A stretch of 64,000 nt of DNA from Amphibalanus amphitrite (lineage: Eukaryota > Arthropoda > Thecostraca > Balanomorpha > Balanidae), in assembly GCF_019059575.1 (NCBI RefSeq), contig NW_024881615.1:434001-498000 (forward strand). Direction: 5' to 3'. Every line of letters begins with the position of its first letter. Position 1 is the stretch's first letter. The notes below the pieces were generated by a model. The model was not told where the DNA came from. It was given only the letters and a program-made list of their open reading frames with translations, and ran no database searches. This document shows, one piece after another, positions 58,801-64,000 of this stretch. A program made the translations under genes and the position numbers.

Positions 58801-61800
58801 GTTATTAGATATGAACGCGATGAATTGGATGTGATTTTGACCGAGCTGGGTTTGGGTCCATTGCCGAAAAAAAAGTGAACGGGTTCTGCGGCTGGGCTCG
58901 GATATAATTGTCCGACGAGTTCAGTGAAATAAAATAAATGGTCCAAGTCTGGGATGTATCTATCGTGACCGTATCAATTTAGTCTCAAGGATAAAATCAC
59001 ACCAAAACAGCGCCAGGAGTAGGATGTCGTTCAATTAATTGTAAAAATAACGTTCAATTTTTACTACGATATGTGCAAGTGTCCTTTTGTGGTTCTCGAT
59101 CATTCACAATATTTTGATTCGGGCCCAGTCGATCTCGATTTGGACCGGTTCTATTCAGTTCCGTTTTCACTAATCAGACCGTTTCGGTCCGGCTCTAAAA
59201 ATACATCAACTGTAGCTGTCTCTACCGGATGGTCGGACACTGTCCCCGTCATGGACAGGAAGGTCTGCGCGCGGAGTTCGGATGCCAGCCTATTTTTGTA
59301 ATGGCACCTTGCTGTTATCCAGTTTTCTGATGCACTGCTGCCATTGCGCTGTCCTTGGTATACGTTCTACATGTTCAGAGCAGCCTCTGTCGCTGTGTAA
59401 ATTGTATTTCCGTATACTTTCCGTGTATGTATTTGTGTCTGTAAGTGTGCTGGATGTATGCGCCTCTCTCTAGCGGCCTGTCTGTCAACTTTCAGCGCCG
59501 ATCCGCCCGACCTGCCGTCGTGGGAGCGTGAGCGGCTGCTCTCCTGCAGGTGACGGGGTGCATGACCTGACCTGACCTCGCCCCCGCTCCACTGACCGGG
59601 GGCCGTAGTTGTCTGATTTGATACAGGGTCCAGCTGCGGACTGACGCTGTGCTGTGTTTTCACTCAGTTTGATCGTCATTAACACTAACGTATCTCATGA
59701 GTGCTAATGCGTTTGGCCTGCTTGTGCCGTTTTTCACGAGTGGTAGTTCGATTTTGAACACGGCGTTTTGTGTCGGCATCTGCTGTTTTCCTGCGCTGGT
59801 GCGTGCGGCAGTGCGTCCTGAGTAACCCGGCCCGCCGTTTGAAGTGGCGTCCTCGGCATGCCGGCGGTCCGCGCCTCCCCTAACACGTCTGTCAGCCCAT
59901 ACGCCTCCCTCGGCCCCCGTGTGCCGTGTCCCGCCGAGGGATGGGACAACCGTCTCGGCGTCACTCCGCCCCTAACGGCTGTGTAATCAGAGCGAACGTG
60001 CTGCAAGTGCACCGGGCCGTAAATCACCGGCTGATAACGAGCAGCTGCAGCGGTCAGCTCTGTTTGTGTGCTTATGTTTGTGTATTACCGGCGCAGAGCG
60101 GGTTCAGAGGGCACTGGCCGGGTTAGCGGTGTTCGATTAGAGGAGCATACGGTACACCCGTGCCGAGTGTCGTGGGGCACAGGCGAGGGTGTGAACTGAA
60201 GTGTTGGATCATTTCTCGGTAGACCAATCATCACCTATCGGTTGGTGGCAACCGATGTGATAATGATAGCCACGACAGGTTAATTATAGACTGTATTATT
60301 GAATAAGCCCTTTTGGTACCCCTGCAAGGCGGCGTTTCTAAGCTGAATTATGATGGTCGTGTCGCGCCCTGTTATGATTCCTCAACTCCCTGATTGTTCC
60401 AGCCGAGTGCCGTAACTGACCGAGGGAGTATCGCTCCCTAACGCAGGCAAACGGAACGGTTTCCTTCCCTGACCTGTCCGCCTACTGCGCCATGACTGAC
60501 CGTGGCGTCCGTGTCCACAGAGTGATGGACCAGCACAAGCTGACCCGCGAGGAGTGGGAGGACCGCATCACCAACTGGTACAAGGAGCACCGCGGCATGC
60601 TCCGAGAGGACGCCATGATGGAGTACCTCAAGCTCGGACAGGACCTGGAGATGTACGGAGTCAACTACTTCGACATCAAGAACAAGAAGGGCACCGACCT
60701 CTGGCTCGGTGTTGACGCCCTCGGACTCAACATCTACGAGAAGGAGGACAAGCTGACGCCCAAGATCGGCTTCCCGTGGTCGGAGATCCGTAACATCAGC
60801 TTCAACGACCGCAAGTTCACCATCAAGCCGATCGACAAGAAGTCGCCCGACTTCATCTTCTTCGCCCCCCGTCTGCGCATCAACAAGCGCATCCTGGCTC
60901 TGTGCATGGGCAACCACGAGCTGTACATGCGCCGCCGCAAGCCGGACACCATTGAGGTGAGACCCGCCCGCCGCGACGGTGGCGCCGCTAGGCGGTCAGA
61001 ATTGGGGAAATTACGGACCGGGACGAGGGCGGTAAAGAAAAAGCAATGAATGAATCGGTGGTTGCTTAGGTTGGACAGCTTAGTGGCCAGTTTGAACGTT
61101 TCGAAATTGCAAACTAAAATGCGGTTTGTTTCTCGCTTGTGTGATCTAGTTTCTGTACTTTTACTTTCAACTGTACATTCATTGTGGTCGCATTCGGGTC
61201 TATCATCCTCAGCCGTTACCCGCTACCAGTTTCACCATCTGCGTCCCACCTCCCTGTCCCATTTCATGGTGACGGAGCTGACCATTGCCCGTTCAACACC
61301 ACAGGTGCAGCAGATGAAGGCTCAGGCCAAGGAGGAGAAGCAGGCCCGCCAGACGGAGCGCCAGAAGCTGCAGCGCGAGATCGCCGCCCGCGAGGAAGCC
61401 GAGCGCAAGCAGCGCCAGTACGAGGACCGTCTGAAGAGCATGCAGGAGGAGATGCAGCACCGGCAGCAGGAGCTGCAGGACGCTCAGGAGACGATCCGCC
61501 GCCTGGAGGAGCAGCTGCGCGCCCTGCAGGCCGCCAAGGACCAGCTCGAGAGCAAGCAGAACGAGCTGCAGGTGCGAAGGAAATGTGGGGATGTCGGGAG
61601 GGGAAGGAGAAATAATTATGAATGCAGGTCCGTTTGAGGGTTGAGTTGATAATGACCAACCAGGATATCACTATCCGCCTAGTGATTTTATGACAAACAC
61701 TCATTCAGATAGGTATCCAGTTATTTAACTCACTTCATTCGTGGCAGTGCTGTCAGGTTTTGGTGTGCGCCTGTGATGGACGTTCCTAGTTGCCGTTCCA

Positions 61801-63841
61801 TCTGGTGTCCTTTCATTGTGTTTCACGCATTATTGTCGCTTTACCGTCTGACTGACTGTTCCTCCTTGTTCTGCAGGCGATGATGGTGCGCCTGGAGGAG
61901 GCCAAGGAGATGGAGGCGGCCGAGAAGGCCAAGCTGGAGGAGGAGATCCGGCTCAAGCAGGAGGAGGTGCAGACCATCTCGGCCGAGGTGCAGTCCAAGG
62001 ACGAGGAGACGCGCCGCCTCCAGCAGGAGGTCGAGGAGGCGCGCAAGAAGCAGCAGGAGGCCGCCGAGGCCCTGCTGGCCGCCAGCACGCCCAACCACCA
62101 CCACGTCAACGACCACGACGAGGACGAGAACGATGAGCTGGCCAACGGCGACATCAGCCGCGACCTGGGCAACGAGGACGACGGCAGCTTCGAGGACCCG
62201 GTCAACGAGCGGCGCACGGCCACCGAGAAGAACGAGCGGCTCCAGGAGCAGCTGCTGGTCAGTGACGGGGAAAGGGAGGGGAATGGGAGGGGAGAGCGGC
62301 TCCAGGAGCAGCTGCTGGTCAGTAACGGGCCGGAGGGGTGGGGGAGCGGGTTAGAGTGGGAGGGAAACAAGGTGGGGAGGAGAGGAGGAGCGCAGTGGGA
62401 TGCGAAGGAGCGAGCCCAGAGACCTCAAGCTTGGCGCAAGTCGGGAGGGGGTAGGCGCCTAAAAGGGAAGACCAACACGGGAAGACTGTGATCTTTGAGT
62501 CTTGGTTCTGCACTGGCACATAGCTGTACCCGGGCTTAGTAGGCCTCGGCAGTAGAGGCATAGTGCCGCTGTGCGTAGCGCCCCATCCCCGTTCCCTAGT
62601 CAGGCTATATGGCCAGCCTCTCTGTCCCAGCCGCCCCCGCAGTCCGATCCCCACGTGTATAGTCTATCGCTCCGCTCCCGTGTTACGGATCTTGTGACAG
62701 CCGTCACGGCCCCTAGTCCACTGTGCGTACGTCACATGTGACGGGGGAGCTGTCAGCGCCGGCCGACCGTCAGCCCCTCACCCCTGACAGCCAACTGACT
62801 GCCACGCCCGGCCTTGTGCGCGTGTGTGACGCGACAGCGGCGATGACACAATGATTGGGATGATGGGACTGCGGTTTGGGATGGGATCGTGGTTTGGGTC
62901 TTTGATTGTGCGAGGGTACCGTGTTGCCTAACGCGGGCCGTAAAACAGGGGTGGATCAGGTGACCAGCGTGCAAAGGGAAAAAGACGTGACATGCGATTC
63001 TCACAACGGCACCTCATCCTTTACTTGTCTTTTATCAAGCAAGTTTTCTAGGTTAGTCGAGCTATAATTTTCAAATCATTGTAGTCGCTTTTCTGACGTC
63101 AGATTCTGTGCCTATGTGCTAAGTGCGATCAACTTTGGGCCCAGTAACAGGCAGTGAGCTCGCCGTTTTCTCTCTCCCCCGTCCGTCACTCGCCGACCTT
63201 CTGTCCCGTGACAGCCGTGACGGCTGCTGCTCCCGTGACGCGCCGTCACCGGTGGTGACCGTCAGGTGCCGGGTGACGTCACGGCCGCCCAGATCCGGGA
63301 GGGACCCCTATCTCCGTGGGGAGACCGGCTGTGTTGATGTTTGTTGTTGACGTTTACTCTGCCTACCGGTCTGAGTCACACTGGTCATAGCTGTGGCTGG
63401 GTATCAGTTTGTCATGGGATGTGTGCAGCTACCTGCCGTTTCCTCATCTGTTATGTAGTTCGTAAATGAAGGTTTACGTTTGCGTGAACAGCGTGACCAT
63501 TTTGCTCCCATTTCTAACTTTGTATGCATGTCATCAAATGTAACTTTCTTCGGTCACATTTCCATCGTTGCGTACTCATTGCTGACAGAAGTCTCTAAAA
63601 TGGACTGATGAAGGATTTGCCCCCCATTCACCCAACCCCTCTGATATTACTGACACTCCCCGTCACCGATCCGCAGGCCCTCAAAGACGAGCTGGCCGAG
63701 ACCCGCGACGACTCCAAGGAGACGCAGATGGACAAGCTGCACAAGGAGAACGTCAAGGAGGGCAGGGACAAGTACAAGACCCTGCGCGAGATCCGGAAGG
63801 GCAACACCAAGCGGCGTGTGGACGCGTTTGAGAACATGTAG
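37839..63841 (+). CDS. Moe: Moesin (ERM family), complete coding region
   Basis: Eight coding exons: 37839-37850, 52724-52903, 56779-56883, 57717-57886, 60521-60956, 61305-61571, 61877-62257, 63677-63841, all GT-AG with matching phases; 571 residues (human moesin 577). The start exon encodes only MPKA in a strong context (GCCACCATG). The FERM domain (about 5-300) begins [17 protein letters not shown] and includes [60 protein letters not shown] and [17 protein letters not shown] long charged coiled coil follows (about 302-460), then an acidic His/Asp linker, then the C-terminal actin-binding tail [17 protein letters not shown] with the conserved regulatory threonine at about 552. ERM proteins link PIP2-rich plasma membrane and membrane proteins to cortical actin; head and tail bind each other until the tail threonine is phosphorylated. 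Only one ERM gene is expected in arthropods, so moesin is the best name. Confidence 0.97.
44715..45609. mobile_element. TA-flanked element with GGGGAGAGTGGGGCAAAGCG ends
   Basis: The end GGGGAGAGTGGGGCAAAGCG, continuing gccaccc, is present in inverse at the right end, and both sides are flanked by TA (44713-44714, 45610-45611). The core GGGGCAAAGCGGCC is repeated inside the element (about 44931, 45217, 45229, 45569), so the termini look internally iterated. It is 895 bases with no coding capacity. A TA target is typical of Tc1/mariner-related and some other groups. Confidence 0.78.
48880..50233. mobile_element. Foldback element with 520-base inverted arms
   Basis: The left arm 48880-49400 and the right arm 49714-50233 are near-identical inverse copies (for example GCACGGTTCGTCGGAAGGTC at both outer ends and ATCGATCGATGGCC, GAACGTTCGGCTCTCG further in), with scattered substitutions such as gatgga/gataga. 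The 313-base spacer is GC-rich and differs in composition. Arms contain no gene. The flanks share only GA, so the target duplication is unclear. Confidence 0.85.
50289..50333. repeat. (CCGT)n microsatellite
   Basis: About nine CCGT/CCAT tetramers, beginning 56 bases to the right of the foldback element. Confidence 0.9.
52680..52723 (+). promoter_or_regulatory. Moesin exon 2 acceptor with GACCT-repeat tract
   Basis: Six near-perfect TGACC(T) units (tgacctgacttgacctgacc and on) run up to ggctcgtccgcag. They stand where the pyrimidine tract and branch point should be; each CTGAC word is itself a branch-point-like sequence. Confidence 0.6.
52904..56778 (+). other. Moesin intron 2
   Basis: GT at 52904 to AG at 56778. 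GC-rich at 52910-55720 with many chance open frames on both strands (the longest near 54469-55383, minus); none has a recognisable domain. Two CRE-like TGACGTCA palindromes lie at 55770 and 55790. Confidence 0.55.
56884..57716 (+). other. Moesin intron 3
   Basis: Begins GTAAGT, ends ccgcag. Contains a C run at 57256-57266. No gene seen. Confidence 0.6.
57887..60520 (+). other. Moesin intron 4
   Basis: Begins GTGCGA and ends gtccacag, splitting an Arg codon. It contains a perfect CTG/CAG hairpin at 58577-58604 and another TGACC run near 59565. No gene seen. Confidence 0.6.
62234..62323 (+). repeat. Tandem duplication of the moesin exon 7 end and donor site
   Basis: Thirty bases starting GAGCGGCTCCAGGAGCAGCT and ending ctgctggtcagt occur at 62234-62263 and again at 62294-62323. 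Both copies carry a usable donor (CTG|GTCAGT) exactly 60 bases apart and the frame stays open between them. Confidence 0.9.
62258..63676 (+). other. Moesin intron 7
   Basis: From the first GTCAGT donor to the acceptor ccgatccgcag. It includes the duplicated donor, and a TGACGTCA palindrome at 63274. No gene seen. Confidence 0.6.
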
Positions 63842-64000
63842 ACGGTAGGAGCCGCGGCGCCCGCCGCCGCCAGCGCCTGCCGCCCCGCCCCGCCCCGCCC
63901 CGCCGTGAGACCGGGCGGACTACTTAGCGGCGTCGGCCGCCCCGCGCCGCCCCTGCCGCCGCCGCCGCTGCCATCGTCATCTGGTCAGCGGTGCGCCCGT
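63842..64000 (+). other. Moesin 3'UTR start with CCGCC pentamer repeat
   Basis: After TAG at 63841 the sequence is extremely GC-rich, with about five CCCCG units at 63880-63905. The UTR continues beyond the window; no polyadenylation signal is in view. Confidence 0.7.

Noticed and set aside
61184..61704. Frames overlapping moesin exon 6 on both strands
   Set aside because: Shadows of the coiled-coil coding sequence.

Overview
The window is nuclear DNA from an animal, most likely a crustacean. The genes are split by GT-AG introns, the exons and many intron patches are very GC-rich, and the intergenic DNA is AT-rich and full of small inverted-repeat transposons. The gene set (a divergent ionotropic receptor, a multi-WAP secreted protein, a single ERM protein) is arthropod-like. 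A barnacle would fit, but that is inference from composition and gene content, not a match to a reference.

Layout, left to right: (1) 1-7120, minus strand: the 5' part of a gene for a single-pass membrane protein, five exons with matching phases, running off the left edge; its N-terminus looks like the Asph/junctin family. (2) 7171-12300: no gene seen, only mobile-element remains. (3) 12406-13512, plus: a one-exon sulfotransferase of the WSCD type. Just beyond its stop codon is a Russian-doll nest of transposons (13738-18645) in which two layers are each marked by a perfect 8-bp target duplication. (4) 19473-21683: another terminal-inverted-repeat element, inserted in a GC-rich island ahead of a two-exon divergent ionotropic receptor (22005-24072, plus). 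(5) 26022-27284, plus: a one-exon secreted protein with three WAP cores and a pacifastin-like segment. (6) 28839-33395, minus: an eight-exon DONSON (Drosophila humpty dumpty) homologue, tail to tail with the WAP gene. (7) 37839-63841, plus: a complete moesin (ERM) gene in eight coding exons. It starts with a 12-base coding exon (MPKA) followed by a 14.9-kb intron. That intron carries a TA-flanked element and a 1.35-kb foldback with two 520-base arms.

The genes do not form one pathway. DONSON and moesin are divergently arranged about 4.4 kb apart; the others are unrelated neighbours. No complete transposase was found, so the mobile elements look non-autonomous. The best leads are the nested hAT insertions, the long foldback in moesin intron 1, a tandem duplication that copies the moesin exon 7 splice donor in frame, and the long low-complexity luminal exon of the Asph-like gene. 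No prokaryotic-type system, CRISPR array or intact rRNA/tRNA gene was seen.
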